Assembly (NCBI GenBank): GCA_019925105.1 | Contig: JAHGAU010000008.1 | Span: 806,001 to 870,000 of the forward strand | From: Niebla homalea | Taxonomy: Eukaryota; Ascomycota; Lecanoromycetes; Lecanorales; Ramalinaceae | DNA: 64,000 bases | Reading direction: 5' to 3' | Part shown: piece by piece, positions 10,623 through 22,873 of the stretch | Numbering within the stretch: position 1 is the stretch's first letter | How the letters are laid out: each line of letters begins with the position of its first letter | Made by a program: the position numbers and the translations under genes | Notes under the pieces: generated by a model | Told to the model about the DNA's origin: nothing | Database searches by the model: none | The model's input: only the letters and a program-made list of their open reading frames with translations

Positions 10623-12088
10623 GTTGGGAGCATGCTACGTCAGAGAAGAGAATTGTTCAGTTGTGCATAACGCCATACAACATAGCGGCCGTTATCCGCC
10701 TTATCTAAGCGCGACAACCAAACGCTCATGCGCTCAGGGGCAATAGGCACGCTCGGGCTCTTTGCTGCCACCATCTCACCAGTCACGATATCGCATGAGC
10801 GATTTTTGACGATGACTGGTTGTGGAGTTGGTCTTGGTACCGAAATCGCATTATGGTCGGAAGAGAGATGGTGGATGCTACTCTAAAGTCGATCATGATA
10901 TGTTGATGCAGCAAGTCTTACAGACATCTGGCCATCAGACTTGAGCCTGTGAGCAAGTGGATGTGAAGTCTGGGTAATGATTCGTCGGACGGTATTCAAA
11001 TGCACCGGTGTCTGTCTCGAGGGAGACTGGAGAGTCCAAGCATATGCAGGAGAGGCCACTTCACGCAATGCAGCTTAATACTTGCTGCAAGGAGTGAGCC
11101 TCTAGCAGCATCTGGCTTCGGTGCCTTGGGTGCATCTTAGTTCTTATGGGGCTGATTGGCTGGCTTTAATCACACCTGAACTACTTGCTGCCTTAAAATC
11201 AGCAGACGCTTGCTGCCCAACGCAATGATTTAATGAATCATTTTCTCGATTTGCCTCACTGTGCACACCGAAACCTATTACAAGCTGCCACTTCTCTACA
11301 GAAACCTTATCAACGCCCGGTCACTACCGTCTAAAGGAGTAAGCGATCCCTCTTGTGTTAAATGTTGCGTTGTCGCTTTGTCGCTCAGCCTCGCTGATCA
11401 TACCGTTAAGCGGCGTCGGATCTTTTAGACCGGCGTCTTGCATTGGACTACGGAGTACCTGTACTACGTGCTACTAAGGCCTACGCTCAGCGCTCACTTG
11501 CAGTCGCCTGCCACTTAAAACCCTGACCTCCCCACCAAGTCTTTCCTTCTTCGCAATTTTTCAACCATTTTTTCGTTTCGGTCTGGCTAGTACTTACGGC
11601 CTTCTAATCCACCGAGGGTGTGTACGTGTACGAGTGATCGACATCGAGCCCCATCAAGGATCCCGATCTTGGATTGAATATCAATCTGTGCTTTGTACTC
11701 CCTCTCGAGGAGAGTGTTCCCAGGCTTCAGCGTTGACAGCAGCCCGCCCAAGGGCAGAATCTTGAGATTGTGGAACCTGGCACTCCCCATTCCAGGATCA
11801 TCCTTCTCGTCCTCTGGAGGAAAGCTGCCTTCTTGATTTTCCAGGAAGGAACTGTCCATATCTTGACGGCCAGAGAAATGTCCAGCCGAGGCGACCGTTC
11901 AAGGCACAACCGGGACAGTCCAGATGACTTTCTCCCAAGCTCACGCAGCGACAAGAAGTCTCGCGCAACTGGCAATACAGGGCTTAATACCTACTGGATT
12001 GACGGGGAAGGCATTCATCGGGAAGTTCTGCAAAGGCAAATATGTTTCATGCTGGGCAACGAAGCCAGGTGCAAGCCTAGTAGCTACA
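10623..12088. other. Intergenic region (1.47 kb) with a doubtful minus-strand ORF
   Basis: Divergent promoter region between HOM3 and the gene at 12089. A pyrimidine-rich tract near 11,540-11,580 resembles a fungal promoter or transcription start region, which would give the plus-strand gene a long 5' leader. A 90-codon minus frame (11859-11587) reads with protein-like composition but has no motif I know; I do not call it a gene. Confidence 0.35.
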
Positions 12089-13084
12089 ATGTCAGGACCG
12101 ACCGCCCAGCAAGCTCGCCTCTCCACTGACCTTCAAAAGGGTGTCACCGGCTACAACATAACGGCAGTCCGTCCATTCACACAGGTAGGTCCATCCGTTG
12201 CGACCTTTCGGGCTTGAGACACAAGCGATAGCTGAAAGTACGACAGAGACAATTAGACGACCTGATCGAGATCTCCGCGGATTACATCAGCGAGAAGGAG
12301 AAGTTCTCCCAAGACTACAAACGAGAGAAGCGGACAGCAATCCCTCCCGGTCAGTCGCATACCAGCACTCAAGTATGACAGCGCTGATTCGAATGTAGAG
12401 CTCCCATATGCAGATTCTCGAACCGCTGCTGGCTATGAGTCACGGAGCCGACACGATGAGGATTTGTATCATCAAGTTTCACGTCCACCGCCTAACCAAA
12501 TACAAGACTACCCGTCCCACCGCAGCCAATACACCTACCCTCAGAATCCTGGAGCATTCCCGCCCGATGGTTCATATCCACCTCCCGGTTCTATGCCTCC
12601 AAGTGCTTATCAGGCTTCCCCATACGGTCCACCCAACCCATCTCCGGCCTTTGCGTCTTCCAGGGACCCTTATTCGCAGCAATATCCGCCATCGGCGTAC
12701 CAACAAGCTCCGGCGAGGGGTCATGCGATGGATTCCTCCCATCCGAGATATATGCCGTCATCCATGGATATGGGTCCACCGGAACGAGGTCAACCGCCCT
12801 CAATGTATCCGCCCAACCACATAGTTTCTCCACCTGGGCCCCAGTACTACTATGATGACGACCGAATGGACATGGATTCCGGACCGGTCCCACGTCATGC
12901 CCAACGCGGGCCAGGACTTCCAGCGGGCTACGCTCCTCCGGGTCGAATGGTTTATGATGATGAGGACGACTTTAGGGCTCCCAAGAGTTCGAAGTATCAG
13001 ATCAAACCCCCCCGGGAGGAAGACCGACATCGTGAACGCGACCGGGACAGCCGACGAGATCGGGACAAGTACGGCCGTCGTTGA
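12089..13084 (+). CDS. Pro/Tyr-rich low-complexity protein with Arg/Asp-rich tail, 294 aa
   Basis: Three exons, 12089-12184, 12247-12349 and 12399-13084, with GTAGGT..CGACAG and GTCAGT..TGTAG introns, give 294 aa. The N-terminus is an ordered-looking helical segment (VRPFTQ then RQLDDLIEISADYISEKEKF, residues about 27-55). A long Pro/Tyr/Ser-rich disordered stretch (about 90-215) follows, then an acidic DDD/DEDD patch, and the tail is RD/RE-rich (EEDRHRERDRDSRRDRDKYG). Such RD tails are frequent in RNA-processing factors, but that is only composition. I know no named family. The start at MSGPTAQQ is chosen because upstream codons look non-conserved, although the frame is open to 11924. Confidence 0.7.
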
Positions 13085-14714
13085 CCGTGTCTGGATGGAC
13101 GCTGTCTGCCCCTGTTGACGTGCATTTTCTCGAGACATCCCGTCCCTGTTGCGCCCGTCACTTCGGGGTGACTTTTGGTATTGGGGACCCGATGATTGTA
13201 ATTCTGTGGAACAGAAGGGGCTACTCATCGCCGGAGCTTTTTCTCTATTTTTTACTTGGTCTTACCTACCCAGACGGCAGTCTCAAAAGAGATGAGAAGA
13301 TCGGCTTCAGAGGAGTAGACTCCAGGACGCTTCGCCAATCCGGGCTCTACAGGATTTCCGTGAGATGAATGGACGGTCAATGACTGCACACTGCATCGTG
13401 GCTGGTTCCCTCCGATCGGACCCGTTTGGCCTTTTCCTCCGCGGAGTGAGCCTGCTTGCATTGAATTCAGGCGAGGTTTCGGACAGAAGCACGCTAATGA
13501 GGACTTGGCGACTATGTTGATGATTGATTGATTTCCGTACTTTTTTGGCCTCTGAAAGCATCAGACATGCTCTACATCTGGGTTTGCCTGATTATCAGGT
13601 ATGTGGATTCGGGAGGTCTACATTGTAAGGCGACTGCATAACTTGGTATCTACATTGGGAGAAGGCGCCTCTTGTATGATTGGATTAAATGGCACGTGGT
13701 GAGACCGCTTGGTGGCTTTGGTGGAATGATGCATTATCGAGATTTGGCCTTGATCATGCAACGAATACGCACTACTTCATCGATAATGATCTGCCGCACC
13801 CGCGGGACAACCTTCCCTGGCACTGTATTTGCTATTTCTGGCCCACCCGACTGGATCAGGCTGATGTCACAAGGCCCAAGCGCTCATCGCTCCGCTCGTG
13901 GAGACACCACATTGTACAAACAAGGCCTACACAGAGAGGGCCTCCAAGCATTGGACCGCAACTGGAGGGTTCCATGCCTTGCCCGCCGACTTGCAGTGAC
14001 AGTCAGCTCTTGGGTGGCCGTAAGGATAATGCCACCGATGATGGGGCGGGTGTGAATGTGTGCACAGTATCTCATTTCGCTGCTGCATAGCGCCAGATAT
14101 CTTATGTCTAGCGATGGACCCGAGGCCAGCCATCGCTCGGCAATTCCATGCCGGTGATAAATCCGAGCGAATTGTAACATCTTTGTCTCCTTGTCTCACC
14201 ACCATCACTCCTTTCGATATCATTCATAGACTAAAATAAGCTTCTGGGACGGGCCTTGACGACGAGGGTGTCTCCGAGGGCAGACCACTGACAGGAATTC
14301 AAACAATATACTTAGCGATGTCGTGGTTGTGGGCCTGTGGTACGATTGCCTGTCGAGCCTGTGTAATTAATAACGCGAGCTTGACATGAGCGATTCATGT
14401 TGATAATTGCCATGAGAAGTGCAACCTGCTTCTCAGCCTGATCACGAGCGAATGACGTTCTGCCACACACACAAATCTACACACTGTGCCCCACCATACT
14501 AATACACATTTATCTAACTATAAGTCAACACCTTATCAAGCAAATTCCCCAATACATCACGGTTCTTGAAGTTTGTTGGTTCCACGGGAACACGTCGTGC
14601 AAGCTTGGCTCAGTATTCTATTGCAAAAGCCTAGACCCCTCCAGTGGCACTTGAAAAGCGTAAATCTCAACCAAATTCAGTCCACATTCAGTGCTCGACT
14701 AATACAGTTTCGTC
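13085..14714. other. Long intergenic region (1.63 kb)
   Basis: Several 60-130-codon frames overlap on both strands between 13.67 and 14.22 kb. None has recognisable motifs or consistent splice structure. The last 250 bp are probably the promoter and leader of the gene at 14715. Confidence 0.35.
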
Positions 14715-17424
14715 ATGCCACGCCGCTCTCACGCTCCTGGTGATACCTACGTGGATGAACGTGAATACTACTCATCCCATCGTGACCCTCCTCCTCCTCC
14801 TCGCAGCCGTGCACCTGTCGCCGAGTATGACGAGATTGACATACGCGAACGTCGGCGGGGCACAAACCCGGAACCGGATTTTCTCCGATCAGACTACGGT
14901 CGAACTGCCGATGCTGGCCAGCTTGTCATCCGGGAGAGGTCGAGGTCAAGAGAGAGGCCACCGCCAAGTAGTGTTGGTCGCAGCAGAGGTGGTGATGTTG
15001 ACCTGAGGGAGGAGGTCGTCATCAGAGATCGCTCACGGGAGCGACCAAGAAGGAAAGAGGTCAAGGAAGAAGATGTCCTTCTCACCAAGACGACCAGTGG
15101 ACGGGAACGGGAACGGGAACGAGACCGGCCACGGGAGTACGAGGAGTATGTCTATGTCCCTGAGCCTGACAATAGGCCGCAGCAAATCAGAAGCGAACGG
15201 GAGGACTACGTCTATCGTGAAGGGCCAAGAGGGGGCATAAGGGACAGGGAAGAAGTGTTCATGCCACCACCGAGCAGGGGTCCAGAGAAGCAAGAGATCA
15301 GATATGAGAGAGAGAACTATGAGTTCCGCCCCAAAGTCAGAGAGCCTAGCCCAGAGTCTTTCAGAGAAGAGATCATCATCAGGGAGCCGGACAGGGACCG
15401 ACCGAGATATCGTGAGGAAAGAGACGAAGAGATCATCATCAAAGACAGAGAAAGGGAGCAGCCTCGATACCGCGACGACCGAGAGCAGATCATCATTAGG
15501 GACAGAGAGAGGGAAAGGGAGCCGCGATATCGAGATGACAGGGACGAGACCATCATCATCAAAGACAGGGAACGGGAGAGGGAGCCTCGCTATCGGGATG
15601 ACAGAGAGGAGATCATCATTAAAGATAGGGAGAGGGAAAGGGAGCCCCGCTATCGAGACGAGCGAGAGGAGATTGTCATCAAAGACAGGGAACGGGAGCG
15701 GCCGAGATACAGGGAAGAACGAGACGAAGAAATCATCTTCCGTGATAGGTCAAGGGAGAGACCTCGCTATAGAGAGGATCATGATGAAGAGATCATCATA
15801 AGGGATCGGGAGAGGGAACGGGAGAGACCGAGGTACAGAGATGAGAGAGATGAAGAGATCATCATCCGCCGAGATGAGAGATCCAGGGAGCGCCCGAGAG
15901 AGAGAGACCGCGGCTTCGACGAAGAAGAGATCATCATTCGAAACAAGGAGCGAGACCGGCTAAGACCTCGTGAGAGGAGCTACGAACGGGACAGTCTATC
16001 CATACGAGAAACTGAGCGGGATCGACCTCGTGCAAAATCCAGAGGGGACTTCAGGGAGGACGAGCTTATTATCCGCAGAGACGAAGGTCGTTCTCGCGCG
16101 CCGTCAACGGCAGGCGGCCATCGTGACAACGAACTGATCATAAGGCGCGATGAACGAGAACATGAGCCTTCGCGGCGTCGTGAGAGATCAAGAGACAGGG
16201 ACGAGGACAACATCATTATTCGCCATGGCGATGATGGGCGCGGAAGACACAACGACGAAATCATCATCCGGCGAAATGAGAGATCGCCTACTCCAGAGCC
16301 TGCACCTGCACCAATGCCACCTCCTCGAGAACCGTCGCCACCACCGCCCGTGCGAGCACCACCTATGATCCAGGAGATCATAACACATCACCGCCACATT
16401 GATCACGGTAGGTCAAGAACATCTCCATATAGTCTTCCGCTTGTCTCAATTGTTAGCATGACATCGTAGCCATGGAGTGCAGTGCTAATATCACGATATA
16501 GGCTTTGAACGGGCTCCTGAGGCTCCACGACGACGATCACCCTCGCCTCCTCCACGGCGACGATCACCCTCGCCTCCTCCACGACGACGATCCCCCACAC
16601 CTGAACCCGAACCTGAGCGTAACGAACGTATAGAGATTCGCCGCAGGTATGCCTTCCTGCATAAATCTTGAAGTCGTAATTGCGAGCATATTCATCTGGC
16701 TGACTCTCCTGTCTGCAGGGGCGTCTCCCGCGACGGCCGCCGCTATGACGACGACGTTGTCTTCGAACGCGAGCGTGGCGAACGACCAAAATTAGAGGGC
16801 GTCCACCACGGCCGCGGCGCTCGCGATCGCGATTATGACCGCGAATCAAACTCAAGCCATGGTGGTCAAAGGGACAACATGCAGCTCACCCTTGTCGACA
16901 ACCGCACCATGGTGGCACCAGATAATCGAGAGCCACGGCGGTACGAGAAGCAACGAGATTTCACCGAGGGCAAATGGACCGAGATAACCCGTGATCTGGT
17001 CAGTGAAGAAGCGATCAAAGAGCGAGGGTATGAATTCGAGACGTCGAGGGAGAATTTCTACGTCATGAAGTATCTGCGATATGTAGGTCGATCGAACCCT
17101 TTTCCCGTCTCAGGCATTACCTCAAGTCTTTGGGCGTGGTGTTCCCTTTGTTCTCTCCCATCCACAACTCCAATGAATGCTCACATGCCGAAATAGGAGG
17201 ACGTCCAAGACCTCGTCGACCTCACCGAGGACATCAAGCACGATCGCAAGCGCCGCATCCGCGACATGGAGGAAGAGCGAGCATTCGAACGCGGGCGCGG
17301 GGGTGGACGGGGCTACCAACACTCCCTCCCCGCCGCACCATGGGATGAGGAGAGGGAGCGTATTGTGGAGCGAGAATACATTTTCGATGATGGGCGGCCA
17401 GGTCCGCCGAGAAGGTACAGATAG
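14715..17424 (+). CDS. Arg/Glu/Asp-rich repeat protein with conserved C-terminal domain (DUF8035-like), 809 aa
   Basis: Four exons, 14715-16407, 16502-16646, 16719-17082 and 17197-17424, all in phase, give 809 aa. Residues about 220-415 consist of roughly ten imperfect 20-aa repeats built on EEIIIRDRERERPRYRDER, followed by more degenerate [DE]EIIIRR units to about 530, then three RRRSPSPPP units. The C-terminal 150 residues are ordered and conserved-looking: QLTLVDNRTMV, FTEGKWTEITRDLVSEEAI, FYVMKYLRYEDVQDLVDLTEDI. From memory this C-terminal block matches the fungal family annotated DUF8035; the name is tentative. The last intron lies exactly between YLRY and EDVQ. The charged repeats suggest a nucleic-acid- or condensate-associated role, but that is inference. 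Confidence 0.82.
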
Positions 17425-18185
17425 AAGAGCTGAGACTCGAAACCCAAGCGATCATGGACACGACGAACAGTATGAAGCATATAGGATTCAACGACATATG
17501 ACGAGACTGATGGCATAATGGCTCCGTTCCCGAGCACGATGGGAGTTGAGCACGAAGGAGAAAGACACGGAGGAGGGCATGCGGGATGATAGGAGGTCGT
17601 TCGACGGGACAATGGGAAAGGCGGGAAAGTGTTAATAACCGAGTCAATCAGCGGCAGTATTTGGACTGCCCCCTGGAAGCATGCAAGGCATGTCACATCT
17701 GTAGTGGGTTTGATAGAATATGATGAAATTATGATGACCCTTTACCACCCCGTTTTTGCGCTTCAAGCTCCGTGGGCGACTAGCAACAGCGACCTTGTAA
17801 TCTTTATATGATTTTGTGGCATAGGTGACGTTTTGGTGTCCGCCAGCTGGATTATGGATTGATTGGGGAAAGCGATCATGCTGCCCATTTCAACGCCGAA
17901 GGGTGTGAAAAAGGCTCAGATAGGCGAAGCTCCGCTGTGCAGCGTCGAAGTTGGGGGTAGGAATCAATCGAGTGAAGATCGATTAGCATTCGAGCCGAAA
18001 GGCTCGATGTTTGGCACTTCTTAATCAAGAACGACTGGATGTTTGCATGTCTGACATTCCCATCCCAGCCCAGCAATATACTCCCCAATAGAAACGCTGC
18101 CTTACATTCGGATAATCCCTTCCAAGGCGACCTGTCCAACCCATCAAAACCACTGCCCACGTATCGCAGATGCGCAAGGATATAT
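17425..18185. other. Intergenic region between convergent genes
   Basis: Contains the 3' ends of the repeat protein gene and of the GYP2-like gene. I see no further gene. Confidence 0.35.
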
Positions 18186-21100
18186 TCAGTCATCGCTCAA
18201 ACTCCACCTCCCCCCTCTGCACACCCCCACGCTCGCAACCTCGGTGGCACCATCCAAATCGCCCAACAGGTCCTCCTCCTGCGGCTTGTGCCCTCCTCCA
18301 CCTCCGCCGGCTTCAGCTTCCGCGCCCTCAAGCAAATCCCGATCATCTTCCCTGACACTTTTGCGATCGGACTGCTCAGGATCGTGATCGTGCTCCTCGT
18401 CATCCATCTCGGATTCTCTTTGAGTAGCACTCCGTTCGATTTCACGGCCCACATCGTCAACGCGCCGACGCACCTCGATGGCGAGGTGCATTCCATCTTG
18501 CACGATGTTGTCCAAAACGCCACGGATACCCTTGGAGGGGGCCACTACGCCGCCAGCTCGCGGGCCAGCCGCTGCCAGGTTGGATGACTGGGGAGAGGAG
18601 ATGGGAGAAGTGAACGTGGTCAATGGCGGAGAGGCGGGCGATGAGAGTATGTTGGGGTGGGCGGAGAGGTGGAAGGAGGCTGGGAAAGATGATTCGAAAA
18701 ATTGTTGGAGGAGCTCGTCGGCGAGGATGACCATGCGGAAGGTAGGAAGAGTGATGTGCAAAGGTCGGGTCGGATCGAGGGCGAGGTTGGCGGTGTGGGT
18801 GGGGCGATTGATGGAGACGGAGCGGGTGGGGTGTTTGGTCGATGGTTTCGTAGAGTCTGAATTAAGTGAGGTTTCGGCGGTTGAGATAGATGCTGGAGGA
18901 GAGGTTTTGGTGCCGAGGTCGAGAAGGTCTTCCTGAGTGTCCGAGTCTGAGTCGCCCAGGACGAAATTATCTAAAATCTCTGCAACGGGGGTTGCCTTGT
19001 CGTCATTTTGGTTCTGGGGATGGTCCGGATCCGCGTATTCGAAGCAGCGCCGAATGAAGGCAGAGATGCTACCAAGGAACCGCTCATCAGCACTTGAGAG
19101 CTTGGTGTCCATGTCATCGTCTGGACCCGATTGCATGGAAGGAGAGGATGGCGTCAGAGTGCCACCTAAACCTCTTCTGGTCAAGAAAAGCAAGGCTTCA
19201 GATATGCGCAGAATTCCTTCCCTGTCCACCTTGCCATCGTGATCATCGTCATACAAATCGAAGAAGTAGCTGATGCTTGTCATGATGTCACTGGTCCCTT
19301 TGACATGGGTGAGGCCAGTCACCACGTCCTGTAAGCTTAAGCCATCGTTGTCATCCTTGTTCCATGTTCCGTACAGTCGTTGTAGGAAATCATGATCGGC
19401 AGGCTCGGCCCCGTTACCCCATGGGGGGATCGATGCACTACGGCTTCTTCCACTGTGGTTCGAGTAGATGCTTCCCTCTCTTTCATGCTCTTTGCCTGAC
19501 AATGTTGGCGAGTCGGTAACGGCCCATTTGGTGATGCCAGCAAGAAATTCACGAAAACCATCGTAGTTCATCAGAGTTGGGCTAGGTCCGAGACCGACAC
19601 GTCCAATCTCTACACTAGTATTCCCTGGCATACCTGTTACAAGCTCGGTGGCTCTGATTTGGCTAGCTTTGGCCCTTTGATCGCTTTGTTCGCGCATCAT
19701 TTGCATCCGCTGCTGTCGTTCGTACAAGATGCTGTAGAAGCGGTCATACAGGAAGCCGAGGTCATCCAAGCTCAGCTTTTTGCTGTCGGGACCAAGATTG
19801 CGAATAGAAGTCCTCTTTGCAAAACTCTCGATGTTGTCCAGGACAGCATCTTTGTGCCTGGACCTCTGCTCAGATATGGTACCTTGGGTGATTCCACCAA
19901 ACTCTTTGAAGGCCACCACCATGAGCTCCTGGAATTTCGTAATGCCTCGCACCTTTTCGTTCTCGGACTTGGGATGTGCCGATTCATCCAGGCGAGAGAA
20001 ATAGTTCTTCAGTATTGAGATAAAAGTACCGTCGTCAGTAATGTCCAGCAGCTCCTCACCATTGATCCGCAAGATTGCCAGGCCAATCTGAAACAAGACC
20101 TTGGGACCCTCCAGAAAGAAGACATCCAAGACTCGAAACGCAAATATCAGCGGCATTGAGTTGATATATAGCGACAGAAACCATGGGAGAGAGACCACGG
20201 AGAGCTGCACATCTGACTTTACTAGATGATCCCACAGGATAGGCATAGTCTTTTCAACCAAAGATTCGAAGACACGTTGATCCAAAAGGGTCCCGTACAT
20301 GGTAGTAGAGTAGTATCCGGGTAATAATCGATCACAGAGGACAGAGAGAAGGAAAAATGCCTGTGTTTCGGACATATATCTGGAATGGTCAGTCAAGCAT
20401 TTGCATGGAATGAAAAGGGGCAAACCCTACATGAGGAGTGCGGCGACGACTATGTTCATAGCCTGGCAATATCCTACTTCCTCATTGGTCCAGCTGTAGG
20501 CTGTCAAAACTCTACGCAGCCGTCCGATACCCTCTTCGCTCTGGAAGCCTGGGTACTCCGGGAGACTTCTATTCAAGTCCTTTTCGATCTCATCTATCGC
20601 CAGCGACTCCTTACCAGAGAATCTAGCTAAAGTATCGGTGTAGAGCTTGGGCTTTTGCAGGCGCATGTACAAGGAGCCGGAGCAGAGTTCCCATAATTCC
20701 CCTCGTAGTCGATTCGGCAGGCCCACTCTGATCAGCTTGTGGAATGTGGGCTGTCGAATGAGGGTAGCATTTCTGCCATTGTCTATATCATCTCAGCGTC
20801 GTTTAACGGTCTAGACCGTCGTCCTACCTCTGAGGTATTCTCTCCACAACCTTATCTTGCTTTGGTCTCTTAGCTTCTTCGCATCGCCAGGATATCTGAA
20901 AAGCGTCCCCAAACCTGTGTCTGGAGCTTCCTTGAGGCCATTCGCTGCCAATGCTGCATCTCTTTCAGCTTTCGTCGCTCCCGATAGGAGAAACTCTGAG
21001 TAGCATTCGCCAATGATAGCTTTGAGATTGTCCACTTCTTTCATGCCATCCCTGAGACCTTTCTTCAATCCGTCACAAAATCTCTCCGAAGCTTGGCGGC

Positions 21101-21644
21101 TTCCCCCCAGCTGTATGGTAAAGCGCTGGGCATCACTGGCGCTTCCTTGCTTGCCGGAGAGGGCAGTGATTCCATTCCAGGTGGTGATTGCAAGGGCAAA
21201 CAGGCTGTTTGGGGTGTGGAGTCTCTCGACTCTCCGAATGGCGCATAGGGGTAGGGTGAAGCCATTCCCAGCGGGACCTGCTCCTTGGGTTTGACCGGTG
21301 AAAGCGCTTGACGCTTGCAAGCTAGCACTGGGGTGGAAGCTTGTGGGTTGGGTTGAGAAACAGAGGAAGCCTTCGCTCAGATGCAGCTTGCCAACATAAG
21401 TACTCCCTGGTCCTTGTGGCTTTTGCTTTTCCTGGGTCGGGTGTCGTGAGGACTTTGAGCTGCGGGGTGCATCTAGGCTTAATTCGGCGGTGATTTCATG
21501 CAACGGATTTTGGGAGTCTGGCAAGCGGAATTGGAGGCGGAACAAAGCTGCCTTGGAAGGTTGACTATCTGACTTTGCATTGTGAGCGGCAGTAGCATCG
21601 ATGAAAGACTGGGCTTTCTGGACGAATGCATTGAGGTTGAACAT
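18186..21644 (-). CDS. GYP2: GRAM-TBC-EF-hand Rab GTPase-activating protein (Gyp2/Mdr1 type)
   Basis: Three exons, 21644-20828, 20782-20431 and 20379-18186, give 1120 aa. GRAM-like domains fill the first about 260 residues ([31 protein letters not shown]). The TBC domain begins at [21 protein letters not shown] (about 288). It carries the arginine-finger motif IEKDLNR and the glutamine-finger YCQ in [15 protein letters not shown], and continues through [22 protein letters not shown]. An EF-hand ([17 protein letters not shown]) follows TBC, as in Gyp2/Mdr1 and vertebrate TBC1D8/9. The C-terminal 350 residues are disordered and end in acidic/Gly-rich sequence. The role is to accelerate GTP hydrolysis on Rab proteins in membrane traffic. 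Both introns fall inside conserved TBC motifs and splice to the expected residues. The exact C-terminus is the weakest point. Confidence 0.92.
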
Positions 21645-22873
21645 GTTCAGGCTTCTTCAAGGTAAGGGCGACAACCACAAGGGGAAACTTGGAGCCCAAG
21701 AATGGATTGCCTGCAGCTCCTGATCCATAATGAGTATCAGCGAGCTCGCTTCTGGCTAGTGTTTGGAATCGCAAAGCCCATATTCAGCGCTCTGATTCTG
21801 GGGTTTGAAGTGTCGATGATTGGGTCGTCATACATGTTACGAACGTGTATTATTGGCGATTGTATAATACAATGAAGCCTGCCTCACTGCTAAACGGGCG
21901 CTTGTTTCATTCGATCAGTCTGAATCAGCAGAGAGCGCCTACGACATATAATGTTCTTTTATCTTATCATGGTCAGCAAGTGAAGCATGCAGAAGTCTCG
22001 CATGCATGACGAGTTCAGGTACTTCAACGCCTATCTTTTCTAATATGTCATGGTCGTCATGCACTGAGGCTACTCATGCAGACGGGCAAACAGGGAATCT
22101 ACGTCACTGTCTACTATAAAGATCCACGAGCGTCCGTAGAACATTGTCGTAAAAATTGTCTAGGTGTTAACATTTGCCTTCTATCGGTATCTCCTCTGAG
22201 GAAGTCACCTTAAGTTACAACTTGCAACACAGGTCAGATCGTCGCTATGGCATCTCGTCTATGGCATGAGAGATATCTATACAGTAGGTAGCATTGTCAG
22301 TTACCTGATGGATCCTGACGAGTTCAGCTTGTGCTGAAGATCCTCTCCCTTGATCAGACGAAAGGCTGCGGATAAAGGCATCAAAGACGGGCGGATGTTC
22401 TCTCCTCAAGTGCATTAAAGAAAATAATATTCCTCATTGGGATCTTTCTCCGATTTTCCTTTGTATGACTTGTGTGCGTCTTCTGACTTTGTATATTCCA
22501 TTCAGAGCAGCAAAAAGAAAAAGTGGTGGTCCACATCTCTTGACCAATCAGGGAGGGTTGACTCGTACACAACACTTACACTGCCACCGACCGATGGTGT
22601 TGACTGACACTTCACTTGACACTTCATCTATTCTGAACGCGCACAAAGTTCTCTCCCCCTGCCGAAATCCTCTGCATATTTACGTACTTCTCACGCGTCT
22701 CCATCCTCAAGCATTATGCTTGTATGAACCTCGCTCTCTCTTGCGTCTTGAATCATATCACTTGCCTCTCCATCTCCATCTCCATCTCCATTATTCAACA
22801 CAAGCACAAGACACGTAATCATTACCCACGGGCTCAACACTTACCCAAACACTCAATCGACATTCATCACAAC
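21645..22873. other. Divergent intergenic region (1.23 kb)
   Basis: Holds the promoters of the GYP2-like gene (minus) and the coiled-coil gene (plus). The downstream frame is open from 22724, but the stretch before 22874 is CT-rich leader-like sequence. No other gene seen. Confidence 0.35.

Noticed and set aside
11587..11975. Minus-strand ORFs of 82-90 codons upstream of the 12089 gene
   Set aside because: No recognisable domain, no splice continuity, and they overlap what looks like the plus-strand leader; mentioned only in the intergenic note.
12464..13084. 206-aa ORF starting at MYHQVSRPPP as a separate gene
   Set aside because: It is exon 3 of the gene beginning at 12089; the upstream exons join it in phase.
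14920..16300. CRISPR-like or minisatellite array
   Set aside because: The repetition is a degenerate coding repeat with about 60-bp period and no spacers; the organism is a fungus.
15033..16406. Several 60-165-aa ORFs in other frames and on the minus strand of the charged-repeat gene
   Set aside because: They are shadows caused by the repetitive GA-rich coding sequence.
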